NCBI GenBank assembly: GCA_029465975.1
Contig: CM055742.1
Span: 9,948,408-10,012,407 of the forward strand
DNA length: 64,000 nucleotides
Direction: 5' to 3'
Origin: Dallia pectoralis
Lineage: Eukaryota; Chordata; Actinopteri; Esociformes; Umbridae
Shown here piece by piece: positions 35,781 to 47,625 of this stretch. Both the position numbers and the translations under genes were made by a program. The first letter of the stretch is position 1; every line of letters begins with the position of its first letter. Below the pieces are notes generated by a model. It ran no database searches and was not told the origin of the DNA. It saw only the letters and a list, made by a program, of their open reading frames with translations.

Positions 35781-36424
35781 AACATTATGCTTTTTAACAC
35801 CTACTTTTTATTTACAGACGGGTGAAAAATTATAGAAGATACCTGAATCAAGGACCTGAGGAACAAAACGAATGCAGATGCTTTCATACAGGTGTGCCCT
35901 ATTGTACATTTAAGAGGTATCATCCTATAATTCTCTGTGGCATGTATTTAGACACTGAGCAGGCCCAGGTAACCTCTGTTTTGAATCAAGATGGCAAGAG
36001 GAAAGGATGTATGTGTAAAACAGTGCTCTCTGCCAACATCAGCACAAAATGAGGGGATCTCATATAAATAAGTAGTAGAATCCTTGTCAAGGCTCATTAA
36101 ATCTGTTCTGGTAGTTAGTTCGCCCATCACCTTTTTCTTTAATTTGACAGCCATTTTGTTATGTGTGGCTTTGTGCTGTTATGCCTGTGACCAAATCGTC
36201 ACTGCGAAGGATAATTAGTTCATGTTTTGTTAAGACGAAAAAAAATGAAACATTATTTTGTTATGAAACAATTTAGGCAGAAGTATTTCTCGTCATGCCC
36301 ATTTTGTTCTTTTCCACATCTGTCATAGCTGAATTGATAGTGGGTGATCAGAAAATCGTATTGGTTTAGCCCTTTCTCCCCTTTTTTTCAATTTGGTCAT
36401 ATTGGAATGTAACCAGGGCACTGT

Positions 36425-36650
36425 TTCATTGACACAACACATCACAATTACATTGTCAACATGCATGAGGGCACATTTACCAGGAAATCACAGTTTCAAC
36501 ACGCATGAGGGCACATTTACTAGGAAATCACATTGTTAACCCGTGTGAGGGCACATTTACTAGGAAATCACATTGTTAACCCGTGTGAGGGCACTTTTAC
36601 TACGAAATAACATCGTCAACATGTGCGAGAACACATTCACTTACCTCGTG
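36425..36650. repeat. Short 40-bp minisatellite
   Basis: About five diverged copies of a 40-bp unit containing GAGGGCACATTTACTAGGAA and ATCACATTGTTAACCCGTGT. It has the same period as the array at 34.5 kb but an unrelated sequence. Confidence 0.85.
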
Positions 36651-38385
36651 GCCAGAGTTACCTGAGTTTCCCGATGGATTTGCTAAAAATCAGGAACTAT
36701 TTGCAGATGACACCTCCCAGGCAACTTGTGACACAGTCAAGGCTAAACAATTGACAGTGTTGGTCGGCTTGCTGCTATGCCAAAAAGCCGGAGGAAACAG
36801 CACTACCTGGGTAGCCATCTAAATTACATTTAGACTGTTAAGAATCCAAAGCCTGCCATTACAATAGCTGTCAAGCCAGTATGGGCAGGATAATGAGAAT
36901 TTGAGAGCATATCGGAGTGAATACAACGTGGATTGAATATACACATATATTATGTAAGGTTTTCGAGTGAGATGGTCCCTTTTAAAAGTCCAATGTTCAC
37001 GTTAAAACGATCTCAACATTTTGTCTCCAATTTTGCAAATACTTTTTTAGTTTAATGTTTAATCATTTTAACCTGTACATTTACATGTACATTATGTCAT
37101 TATTTAAATCCACATATACTATGCACACACATATTAGTAATAAGTTCTTTCTCTGCAACGGTTCAGCTTTAGCAGTGCTTGAAGGGCTTCAGCTACAAAC
37201 AATTAGAAACTATATAACTTTTCATTGCCTTCTCCATATATATTCGAAACTACTACAATTTATTCCAATGCATGATTTGCATACAATACCACCTACTGAG
37301 AGTGAATGTAACATAAACAAATTAAGTTCAGAAAAAATATGTCAAGGAAACAGATACAAGCAGATACAATAACATAATTTAAAAGTTTCGGAGGAGTGTG
37401 ACCTTATTCATTTATTTGAAAGTCATAGACAGTTTATTATTCACCCTTTCGGTATGGCAGTAACATTTCAACCTTGTTCACCCTGCCCTTAATCAATTGT
37501 GGCTAGATTAATTTCCAGAAGGTTCTGCACTTGTATGTATTGTATGTTGTAACATTTCTTACATTCACTGTACCTTCTTAACGTTTTAGTCACAATTTTA
37601 CTGACATGATGTACCCTGTCGTAATTTTCTGAATTGTCGAGGTACAAACCATGCAGCTTACATTCCAAAATAAATTAAAGGAACTTGAGGCAACTATGTT
37701 TGGCTCAAAGCCCAGAAAGGACCTATTGTGGACAGAGATCCTTGGAAAGGAGAATTTGGCATACAACGTGAGGTGAGGAAAAATCTGTTTTCTCTCAGCT
37801 GCATAATTGCCACTCAGTCACAACAAACGTTCAGATATAATAGGTTTATGATGCAAAAAACAGTTGCATTTGACAGTACATTTCAATCTAATTATCTTTA
37901 TCATAAACCATTCTAATGAAATCAAGTGAGCTAGTTCCAGTGGAAGCAATACATGCCCAAAGCATAAAACCTTTTCTCTTACCATATTTTGTTGTCTGCA
38001 CATTTTCCTCTTGACTAGTTCACTTTTCACTCATCTATCCACAATTTCTTTTTTACCCAGAACTCTGCAGGTTTTTTAGGAGCAGAAATCTGGTTTTGCA
38101 TGTTGCAGTGTAGCTTATGTAGCTCAGTTGCCATTTTATATAATGTCCAAACAATATCTGTACAGTATTATTCACAGTTGATTTCAAATGTAAATATGTA
38201 TAGCCTACTGTAAGTTAAAGTATCAAACCCTGTAAGCACAAAATAAATGAATAAATCATGTCAAACTACATTCAACATACATTTCAAAATACACTGACAG
38301 TAAACTGACAGTGGTGCATTATTTAAGCCTTATATACTCTGCTGTCCAGTCAGTTAGCTGTGTAAGATGGAGGCCATTTTGTTTT
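36651..38385. other. Intergenic, one weak exon-like block
   Basis: Mostly AT-rich unique sequence. Around 37650-37771 a frame beginning MQLTFQNKLKELEATMFGSK runs up to a plausible donor (GTGAGG) and looks moderately protein-like, but I see no good acceptor or partner exon and do not call a gene. Confidence 0.3.
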
Positions 38386-41172
38386 TTAGGATGCCATCCA
38401 GAGAGTGAAGGCAACAAGCAGGGTGGTTACTGCTGTCAGCGGCGTTAAGGATTCCAGGTATAACATGATGCCTATTCCACAGAGGGCCGTGAGGTAGGCG
38501 TTCATTCGACTGCAGATGATCTTTCTCACCGCTGTGCAGAACTACGGGAGAGGATGAAACAAGGGTAAGCCTACTTCACATATTGTTTTCATCTATGCGT
38601 TTTATACTGTCTTACTTTGTTGGTGTTTTTTGATGCTAATAATTGACATTGAAAGACCTTTTATCGTGTCTAAGAGGACGATGCGCCGTTTGCCTTTTTT
38701 GTGAAAGTTTTTCTCTTCTTTTCGCTGAATTGGAACCTTTTCAATTCTAATCGTTTATTTACCGTAGATTTACTATGGTAAATAATAGTAAATCTTTATT
38801 TTACTTTTAATTTATTCACCCATATCTATTTATAACCTATTGATATACATCCCTTTTTTTAAAGTAGCTTTTATCCAGAAGCAGCATCCTAATTAAACTC
38901 GTGCAATACAATGACAATAATTAAGGAGATCAAATTTGACAAACAGCATCTAAGTCACATCGTCACTATTTAAATAAAGATGTGAATAAATATCAGAAAA
39001 CAGATCTATCATGTAGAGCTGCATACAAACAACGGCTGAAATATTGCACTTTTATTTTTAAATGTTTACACACATCATTATCAGTCAAAAGGTGAACTGC
39101 AATTGGCCAAATCAACTGTCTGGCGCCATTCCAATAGTAAAATCCTGTTGAACACTTTCCATTGTTGCCTGAACACTAGATGGCGCTGCCTACCGGTACA
39201 CTGTGGTCCAACTAAACTTTTAAATGTCCTAATTCCCCCAATGCTACCAAAGTGTGCACTGGTATTTCTCGTTATTATTTCATTGACAGTGTTAGTTAGT
39301 CCCCCCAGCTACTGCACTTTTATATGGCAGATAGAGCAGGGCGATAGCCGTTTTACCACTGCATCACCTGATCATGTGACCTTTTCTTAAGCATTCAAAT
39401 GTACAACCTCTCATCATATTTTTAATCAGTGTGCAATATTTCTGGCCTGGGTCATGTTCAGATAAGAATACTGTCATTAAAGCTTTCACGACAGAAGCTA
39501 CATGCTTCTTCTGGTCATTTGACATTTAAACTTTAGTCATTTTGCAAACGTTTAGAAACGGGCCGAACTAAAAAACACTTATTATATAAATGCTTGTGTG
39601 AGTAGCTATAAATAAAAGTGGCAGATAACACTAGTTGTGGGACAAAAAAACATGATCAGGTAGAATTGATGAACTGGGTGAATTACTGCTATATTGGAAC
39701 AAATTGGCCACCTTATTGTCTGTGATGTGAAACTGCTAAAATCTAAAATATTTGACCAAAAAGCCATAGTGGCTAACATAGTAATTTAGTTTCATTGTCT
39801 AAAACAAAACTTTTCCTAGACGAATCTGACATCAGACTTACATCAACCTTTACACATTATTTTACATCACAACAAATCTGTGTATTCCCGTTATCTATTC
39901 TGTTCAATCAATCAATCAAACGTATTTTATAAAGACCTTTTTACAACAAAGTTACAAAGCGCTTTTACAAACACCCAGCGTGAAGCCGATAGAACACACA
40001 TCGACAAGTTGAACAAGATGTTCTGTCAAATCCATTTCAATATCTGGATATTATACACAAATGCTGTGGCTGTTTCCTTAAAGAAAATATTTTTTTACAT
40101 CTGACTTGTCATATCCTGTGACCGGATAAATAGAGACCCTTTTGTATTTTCAATCACATGTAAAAAGGGATTTTCATAAGTGTGACCTGGTAAGGATGAT
40201 TTTCTCCACTAAACCGTTGATGTGTAGCTAATGCCTTTAGCTTATGGCTCTAACAAAAAAATGTCTGTAAATACACTGTTTTTGCTGCCCCCAGATTTTT
40301 GTTGGTGCCATTTTGCTTTAATATGGCTGAATGTTTAACAAAACATCAGTAATATTGTTCAGTCTGACAGCATCCCAAATGTAGAACCACGTTCTGCTGA
40401 CTCATATACTGCAATGTTTTGTTTCTTGTTTACCTCGTTCACCCCGAAGGTATTCCAAGATCTATTCCACTAAACATTAAAGGGAGTCAAGCATACTAAA
40501 ACGGGAATAGGTCAAACAAATGGAGTGGTTGGACACCTGGGAAACCATGTTGTCCAAAATGACACCCTCCTTCACTGAATGGCGAGACAACGCCCTGGGG
40601 GTTCACAGTACCCTTAAAAGCGTGTAATAACAGTACCCCCCTTGACCCAGGACGACCCCATACTCCACCTGGCAGGTCTGGTAGCTGATGGCGACGCCGT
40701 AACGGCAGTACATGACGTAGTGCTCGCAGTTGTACCACAACAAGCTGTAGGTGCATCGGCCGACGAGTTTCTCCGCTCTCCTGGCCACCTCGTCCCCCTC
40801 CAGGGGCGGCTGGTGACACAGCCTGTCGGTGTGGTTGACCAGGACCTCTGAGCCGTACGCGAAGTCCGCAAACGAGTCCACCCTGACACTGGCCGCTTTG
40901 GCGATCACCCCCAGAATCAGGCGGTTGTTCGTCACCATCTTGGCGATGTCCTCCACGTTCTTGGTGAACATTGGGAGGATGTCCGGGATGAAGTGGGCCA
41001 CCCGGTTGTTGCCCAAGTAGATGCCGAAATGGGTGAAGAGGGTTCTGGGAACCTCCAGGAGGTCACCACGCTTGTACACGGAGAGGTCATATTTATAGTC
41101 TTTGGTTTTGTCCTCTTCTTGCACTTTGGGAGTGATGAAGACGAGGCTGAGGAGTTGGAGGAAGGGTATCAT
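38386..41172 (-). CDS. lrat: Lecithin retinol acyltransferase-like, copy 1
   Basis: NlpC/P60-fold thiol acyltransferase that moves an acyl chain from phosphatidylcholine to retinol, making retinyl esters at the ER. Two coding exons: 40669-41172 (168 residues from the ATG at 41170-41172) and 38386-38541 (51 residues, stop TAA), joined in phase 0; total 219 (human 230). An N-terminal hydrophobic segment starts MIPFLQLLSLVFI. Catalytic residues are visible: His in THFGIYLG, His in NRVAHFIPDI and Cys in YNCEHYVMYCRYG. Exon 2 gives the C-terminal membrane anchor ending FTLWMAS. The donor is CAG followed by GTGGAG; the acceptor is CCCGTAG. The exon 2 anchor differs much from copy 2 while the catalytic core is close. 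The second copy lies about 1 kb to the right on the same strand, a tandem duplication. Confidence 0.9.
39895..40010 (-). mobile_element. LINE/SINE-type tail fragment (in lrat copy 1 intron)
   Basis: TCAATCAATCAATCAAACGT followed by TTATAAAGACCTTTTTACAA and AAACACCCAGCGTGAAGCC resembles, in reverse orientation, the fish repeat tail seen at 28.4 and 59.5 kb. It is a short degraded copy inside the 2.1-kb intron of lrat copy 1. Confidence 0.5.
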
Positions 41173-42194
41173 GCTGGCAGGACCGAGGTGAATGGTTTGA
41201 CGGTTTGACACCTGTCGGTTTTATCGACACCACCGCCTGGGAGGAGCCCGATGGCTGGGATTAGAGATTTCTTAAATTTGCAGTGCAGAAGTAAAGGAGC
41301 TTGTCGCTAATCGTGTGGTTTAAAATTAGACTTAATTTCACAACCATGGGTTGAATTGTTGCAAGTGTTTGGCTTATGCTGCTTTCAGTGGCGAATCAGA
41401 AAAACAAACCCCGTAATATATAATGTCCTGGTGCCTGAATGAACAGTCAGGGTGGGTTTAAATGCTCATTTATCCTGCATACACAGTTGCTTACTCAGAA
41501 CCATGGAATGTTGAAAAGTTTGATTGAGATATTTGATGTAAATATATAATGTGGATTTTATGTGATCAATGTTACAGGTGCCAGGTGATCAATGTTACAT
41601 ATTGTGAGTATAAAATGCACTGTGATTGGATGTGTATATCTATTTATTTTCTGGAAAATATGCTTCAAAATAAAAATTAAGAGAAATGTGCGATTGTCCT
41701 GAAATCAGACCCAAACAAATGAAAATGTATCTTAAATAAAATGTTTATTAACCATTCAGATATAAACAACGTGTTAAGATGAAGACAAATGGAAAGGTTA
41801 TACTTTTAAAGTATCAAACGTAATGTGTGTGTGTATATAAAAAAACTATACAAGTGTCTATTGCCATTGAAGATGTGCAACTATTTATCGGCGAGATTAC
41901 ATTGGCCTACACAGTAAGCTAATACAATGAGAAAACACCTTGGCCAATCTTCTAAAATAAATGGGGTTGAGCTACAATAGATACATCACAGGGACATATG
42001 GCCTTTATAAATCATTCTAAAGCCTGTACACATGCTTTTAAGCCCTACAATGTTTACATGCATTCCCGTCTGTTTACTTTAGGCACGGAACTAGCAAATA
42101 TCATGACTGTTACTGTAACAGTGGCATATCATATCCCAAATAGCACCATCCCTAATAGTTTCGGCTTGAAATGTCCAAAAAGTGTTTCATGGTT

Positions 42195-43465
42195 CTAGCC
42201 TGCCATCCAAAGAGTGAAAATTACGAGGATTGTGGGTAACGTAGTTGAAGGGGCCACGCCGAAGCAGAGAATGTAGATCCCACCCAGAAGAACGCTAAGA
42301 GAAACAATCCTTCTGTCTCTGATGACTGATTTCAAGCACTCACAGAACTGAAAAGGAAAAAACTGCAATTAATACACCAGTGGGCTGTTAAAGGCTTTTA
42401 TGGACAACATACATTTTTTGTAAAGGCCTAATTACAAAAAATGACAAATCTTTAGATAAAACACATATCAGCATTGAATCATTCTAAAAGCCTAAGGAAT
42501 GCCCCTTCCGCACTGTCAAAATGTGCAATGACTCAAGCTTCTTCAAATACATATTTTAAAAATCTGTTTTGCAAATAGGTTTTGGAAAAGTTCCTGAAAA
42601 ATAAATGTGATTTGTGTCCTGTATTCTATATTTATGCCATGTGCTAGTCTCAAAACAATGTGTGTTGCACATTTTGGTTTTCTCTCTTTTTATTGTCCAA
42701 CACAAAAACAATAAAGCAAAGCGAATATGAATGCATTGTCTGTAACTCTGAACGCAATAACTTCTACATTTTCTTATGGTTACATAATGTAAAGTTGTGA
42801 ACACCTGCAATTCATCTCAGTACTCATATCAATATAAGTGTGTGTTTGATCATTATTCCTCATTATTTAGTCATATTCATGCATTATGCCTAATTGCAGG
42901 GACAAGGAATGACCTTTTCTGTTTGCTGACTTTTGGCTGATCCGTATCTGCAGTATGTTGCAAAATGTTCACAGTTATTCCACAGTAAACTATAAGGGAA
43001 GGAGCCGATGAGTCGTTCTGCCCTGTTGGCCACCTCTTCATTTGTGAGCAACTGATGACTCTCGAACCGTTCATCCATATGATTCACCAATATCTTTGAT
43101 CCGTACGCAAAGTCATCCACGGTATCCACGCGCACCGTCGCACACTTGCACAGGCAACCCAGGACGAGCCTCTTATTCGTGATGACCCGTCTGATGGCCG
43201 ACATATCCTTGGTCAGCACCGGCATGATGTCTGGTATGAGGTGCGCCACTTTGTTCTCACCCAAATAGATGCCGAAGTGCGTTAAAAAGGTCCTGGGCAC
43301 CTCTAATAGGTCCCCTCGGCGAATAGACCAGGGCGCGTTACCGTGCGCCGTGCGCTCTTTGCGCACGCGGTCCTTGCCATCGCCATCGATCCATTTCAGT
43401 TCGAAGAGCTTGTAGTTGTACAGAAGCGACAGCGTTTCAACGAGACATGTCAACAAGTCAAACAT
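42195..43465 (-). CDS. lrat: Lecithin retinol acyltransferase-like, copy 2
   Basis: Retinol esterifying enzyme of the LRAT family. Exon 1 is 42914-43465 (184 residues, ATG at 43463-43465) and exon 2 is 42195-42347 (50 residues, stop TAG), joined in phase 0; total 234, close to human 230. Catalytic features are His in THFGIYLG, His in NKVAHLIPDI and Cys in WNNCEHFATYCRYG. VRVDTVDDFAYGSKILVNHM and the FCECLKSVIRD start of exon 2 also match LRAT. The C-terminal anchor ends FTLWMAG, as in human LRAT. The donor is AAG followed by GTCATT; the acceptor is CCTTTTCAG. This copy keeps more of the family consensus than copy 1 (NNCEHF rather than YNCEHY). A TATA box lies 48 bp upstream of the ATG. Confidence 0.93.
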
Positions 43466-43512
43466 GATGATAGTTAGTTGTCTGGAATATGTGTGTCTGG
43501 GAGACTTGGGTT

Positions 43513-43520
43513 TATTTATA
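43513..43520 (-). promoter_or_regulatory. TATA box of lrat copy 2
   Basis: TATAAATA on the minus strand, 48 bp before the ATG of lrat copy 2. That spacing fits a short 5' UTR with transcription starting near 43485-43490. Confidence 0.6.
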
Positions 43521-44697
43521 TGCCCAAGTGCCCGAGGTGGGGATAGCGCATCACTGATTGGTCAGAACGGACATTCACCAATCTCCAATCAGGACGTTCA
43601 TTATGATTTTGAGCCAAAACATTCTTATATAATTTTTGTCCTTCACCGAATGCTCTTATTTGCAGCCAGGGGCGAGGCTAGTCCCTTTTTAGGGGTGCTT
43701 CAACACCCCTAAAAAGGAGCTCAGCACCCCTAAAACTTGGAGTAAGAAATGTTGTTATTCTAACATTTTTGTTCGTCTTTGACAAGGTTAAATAATATCC
43801 AAAATCTACTCCGTAGTTTGTGGTTTAAAATGTATGTGTTAAGGATGAAAAACACCCCCGTTTAGCAAATGGTGTCGTCCTCTTCTACTTGTCCTCTACC
43901 TGCACCGCTCAGCACGTACTGCATCCAGCGTGAAACACACGCAGAGTGACAACCCGTTATGTAGTGTTGTCAAACAACTAAGTTGCTCCAAAGCTGTGTC
44001 ACACCTTTTACCATATCGGTGAGTACTGGAGTCAGTATCCTGAATCACCACGGTACACCTATAATAAGTGTTTATTTTCGGACTATTTAAGTCCAGCGTG
44101 TCGCCGCCGCTGTGGAGTAGCACAGGACCTGGGTGGGTGACTCGTCCATAGTCATAAACGTATGGAAGGCCAAGTGGCTCAAAACGTGACACACTTCGAG
44201 CGTTTCTTGTGGCTGATGACGTTCAAATCAATTGTAAATTTGTGAAATACAAGCGCTGAGATCGCCTGTTATTAGTCGTGCGTTCTCCTCATGCCGTCCA
44301 AAGCGAGTGTCAAAAGTGCATTTCACGCGATCATAACACCTGTTCTACAACGCGCGTTGTCTAATAAGGCGTTCAAAACGAGTGTAATGATGTAATTTCA
44401 CTTGATCTGTTCAAGTGTATCTACATGTTTTTTGCACTCGCTTACTTCAAGTGTAATGTCATTTTTACACTCGTCGTTTACGTCTTGAATTATAGGACGC
44501 TCGTAATTGGTCATGTCTTTCTCAGACGCTCGTCGGACTTTGGCACCATTCATTTCTTTTTTTTTTCAGTTTCAGTCACCTGTACTACATGTGCAGGCGT
44601 AAAAGAAATCAGGCGCAGCACCTGGCCAAAGTTGTACTGACTGCAGAAGAGGCTAATTCCATTTTTGAGGAGTTTCACTGCAGCCAGTTGGGTGGAC

Positions 44698-46284
44698 CAG
44701 AGCCGTAGAGAGAAAGAGTTGCGACACTCTCTGATGTCTCTAGCGGGGTGGTCACGTGGTCCATGTAAGCTTCAATAGTTCCAAACAAACCGTGAGCTCC
44801 CATTTATTTCAACGGAACTGTTAGCATCGATTGCGCTATTTAGTGGTAAATATAAATGAAAACACATATCCAAGTACTTGATGGACTGTTATTGCATTAT
44901 TGCATATTTGTTAATGTCATTTTTACATTTGGAGCGGTAAGGTGACAACAAAAAGCTATGTTAGAAGCTTCACATTCATGTTAGCTTGAATTGCATTAGC
45001 ACTAGGCTGCTAGCGTATGGTGGCTTAACCTTACATTTTACCTTACCTTTTTTAAATCAAATACGATTTAAGATGCAAAGTATCCAAAATATTAAAGAAT
45101 AATAACTCATGCTAGGATGAGTGAAATTAAGTATTATTTTTATTAAGAAATGAATGAGACAACGAGAGTATGTGTATCTACCTGGAAAAAACATAGTAAA
45201 GAAACAGAGATGAATATTGTGATGTTCTGTGATGGTTCATTGGTTACATTAACATTTTATAGATACACCATGGTTGGCTGTGCAGCATTTGGTTGCTCCA
45301 ATCGGTCAGAGAAGGGCTACAGAATGTATGGCTTCCTAGGCTAAGGACCAAAAGAGTGTAGGAAGAGATGGATGGCAATGGTAAGCCATCAAAACTTCAA
45401 AATGACAGGGTCCAGCAACAGTAAAAAACTTTGTAATGTAAGTAACATTCACAGCAGTGACATCAGTTGGTAGCATTTCAAAGGGCAAGTGTAGACAACT
45501 ATGTACAGCAGCATTATCTGCAGCATCCAGCAGCAGCATTCATCGTTAGCACCAGGCACCATCTTTTCAACCAGCCATCATTGCCAGCCTCAGCCACCAG
45601 CAGCAGTCACCTCCAAAATTACACCCAGGCTGTAAAATTTTGGAAAGAAATTAGTCTCCCTACTGTCTGAGTAAAAATAATTTAAACCTCATTTTGGCTT
45701 ATGATATTTTCTTGTGTGGTATCATTTGTACTCATAATCCAACAGCCCTTCAATGGTATAATTAAACAAACGCAAACGTATTTCTACTAGTTAGCCAATA
45801 GCATCAGACGAGCAGCTGACAAAAACCTAGATAAAACCGGTCCTTAATAAAACTTAATGATCCTAGATATTCTAATCTAATCAATAACTAAATAAAAACA
45901 AATAATGACGCTGTGATATATATAAGATATATATTGAATTTGTTACTGGAGATTCCTTTATAGCTAGCCAGGTCAAGCTAATGAACTAGCAGGGAGTTGG
46001 TGGTCTACAAAGCTAAAAGTATATATATTTACGCTGTGCAAATAGAAATAAAGATCAGCATATGCATCACAGAGGGCCTCTGATAAAATATAGACAGATT
46101 ACAATTTTAAAACTGCAGGAATTCGATCAACATACCTCAAAAGTTACTAGATGCCAATGGAAATGAATGGGGTAGAATGGCGTGTTTGGAACTATTGGAA
46201 GCTCCGTAACCCGGAAGTGGGCGGCAAAAAGCATTACAACGGTGCCGAATGGGAGTGTCGCAACTCTTTCTCTCTATGGCTCTG
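44698..46284 (+). mobile_element. Nested 1.59-kb THAP-type DNA transposon, 8-bp TSD
   Basis: The left end starts CAGAGCCGTAGAGAGAAAGA and the right end is its inverse, with CAGAGCCATAGAGAGAAAGA read on the minus strand. The match continues through GTTGCGACACTC, and a second inverted block (CAATAGTTCCAAACA) lies about 70 bp inward on each side. It is flanked by a perfect 8-bp duplication GGGTGGAC at 44690-44697 and 46285-46292. It carries a THAP-domain remnant (45270-45450). The 8-bp duplication with THAP suggests the P-element superfamily. Removing it with one duplication copy restores continuity of the integrase zinc-finger exon. Confidence 0.92.
45270..45670 (+). pseudogene. THAP zinc-finger remnant of a P-like transposase
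   Basis: An ATG at 45270 opens MVGCAAFGCSNRSEKGYRMY, the classic start of a THAP domain (Cys-x4-Cys, then the aromatic loop). The frame meets a stop after GFLG. The next frame continues ECRKRWMAMVSHQNFK, which fits the middle of a THAP domain, so there is a frameshift or base change at about 45342. A short intron-like stretch with AAGTAACATTCACAG follows near 45438-45453. THAP domains bind DNA in P-element transposases and in THAP9. The catalytic part is missing. Confidence 0.7.
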
Positions 46285-47284
46285 GGGTGGACACTGTGGA
46301 TCAGAGAAAACCCACAGTGCTATAATCAGCCGCTACTATTGGCCAGGAATGGAAGAGGACATTTGGCAAGTGGGTGAGTTGATATCCTCAATGTTGAGGT
46401 GGAATACACACTCATCAACTGTACTGTGTCCATTACACAACCATTAGTGAGAACATAGTACATCTACCTACATGTATTCCTGTCATGAAGAACCAGGGAT
46501 TCTAATGTGTGTTTTTGCAAATGTACAAGGCCTGTCTGTGGATATAACATTTAACAAATGTTTTAAATAATCATCATTATTCTTAAAATATTTGTGTATA
46601 TTTGTGGGTTGTTCAGTGTCCTCCGTGCCAGTCGAAGAGGGCGCCTATTAAAGAAAAGACGCAATACAATCCAATAGTGGTAAACGCAATAATGGCATAC
46701 ACAGAATTTAAAAAACTATTGACAGTATTGACATAATTCTCATTTATTTTTTATCATTTTCTCAGGTTTCAGAGCCTCTGGAACTTGTTGGGATGGATCT
46801 GGTGGGCAAACTTACTCTAACAGATGGTGGTAATCAGTACATATGTGTCATGGTTGATTATTTCACCAAATGGGCAGAAGCCTACCCACTCAAAAGTAAA
46901 ACCGCAGTTGAGGTGTCAAATTGTATTCTGGATTTTTTTTTTACAAATTTAATGCACCAACTAGACTGCTAACAGACCAGGGCTCAGAGTTTTGTAACAT
47001 GGTATAGTAAAGATGCCTTATGTGTCCCTAGTATGTATTCACACTTAGTGCTGTGCTGACTTCATGTCTTTCCAACTAATCATTTTCAAGGTCAACTATG
47101 GGTTGTGTCAAACGCTGGGCAACAAAAGAAGCCTATGCTCTCCTTACCATCCACAGACTAATGGCCTTGTGGAGAAATTGAATGGCATAATACAGAGGTT
47201 AATTTTGTTTTATACCTGAATGCATTTTTGCTGTCACTGCGTAACATGTTGATTAGCAGTTCCCAGAAGAGCATCTTTATTGTC

Positions 47285-47625
47285 TCTGTGGTCATTAAAA
47301 ACCCCAGGATGTCCATCGATAAAGAGTAGGGGTGTAACCCCGGCATCCTGGCCAAATCTGCCCCTTGTCCTCTGTCCATCATGGCTACCTAATCATCCCC
47401 ATATATACACTAATTGGCTTCATCATTACCGTCTCCTCTCCACCAGTAAGCTGGTGTGTGGTGTGCGTTCTGGCGCAATATGGCTGCCGTCACGTCATCC
47501 AGGTGGATGCTGCACATTGGTGGTGGTTGAGGAGATTCCCCCTTTCATGTAAAAGCGCTTTGAGTTCCCAGGAAGAAAAGCGCGAAATAAATGTAATGAA
47601 TTATTATTATTATTATTGTAAAATT
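47285..47625 (+). mobile_element. LINE/SINE-type repeat inside an integrase intron
   Basis: From about AACCCCAGGATGTCCATCGA through GGTGGATGCTGCACATTGGT to AAGCGCTTTGAGTTCCC and a terminal (ATT)n run, this is a widespread fish repeat ending in a trinucleotide tail. It lies wholly between the integrase exons at 47197 and 47675, so it is a third insertion layer that did not hit coding sequence. Confidence 0.65.

Noticed and set aside
40496..41208. Additional frames overlapping lrat copy 1
   Set aside because: They are shadows in other frames of the LRAT exon. The upstream GTG at 41209-41211 was also rejected as start in favour of the ATG at 41170-41172.
46766..47197. Endogenous retrovirus or Gypsy LTR retrotransposon
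   Set aside because: No LTRs, protease-RT-RNaseH or gag region are visible. The integrase is split by introns and followed by Ulp1 and PHD exons, inside inverted-repeat termini.
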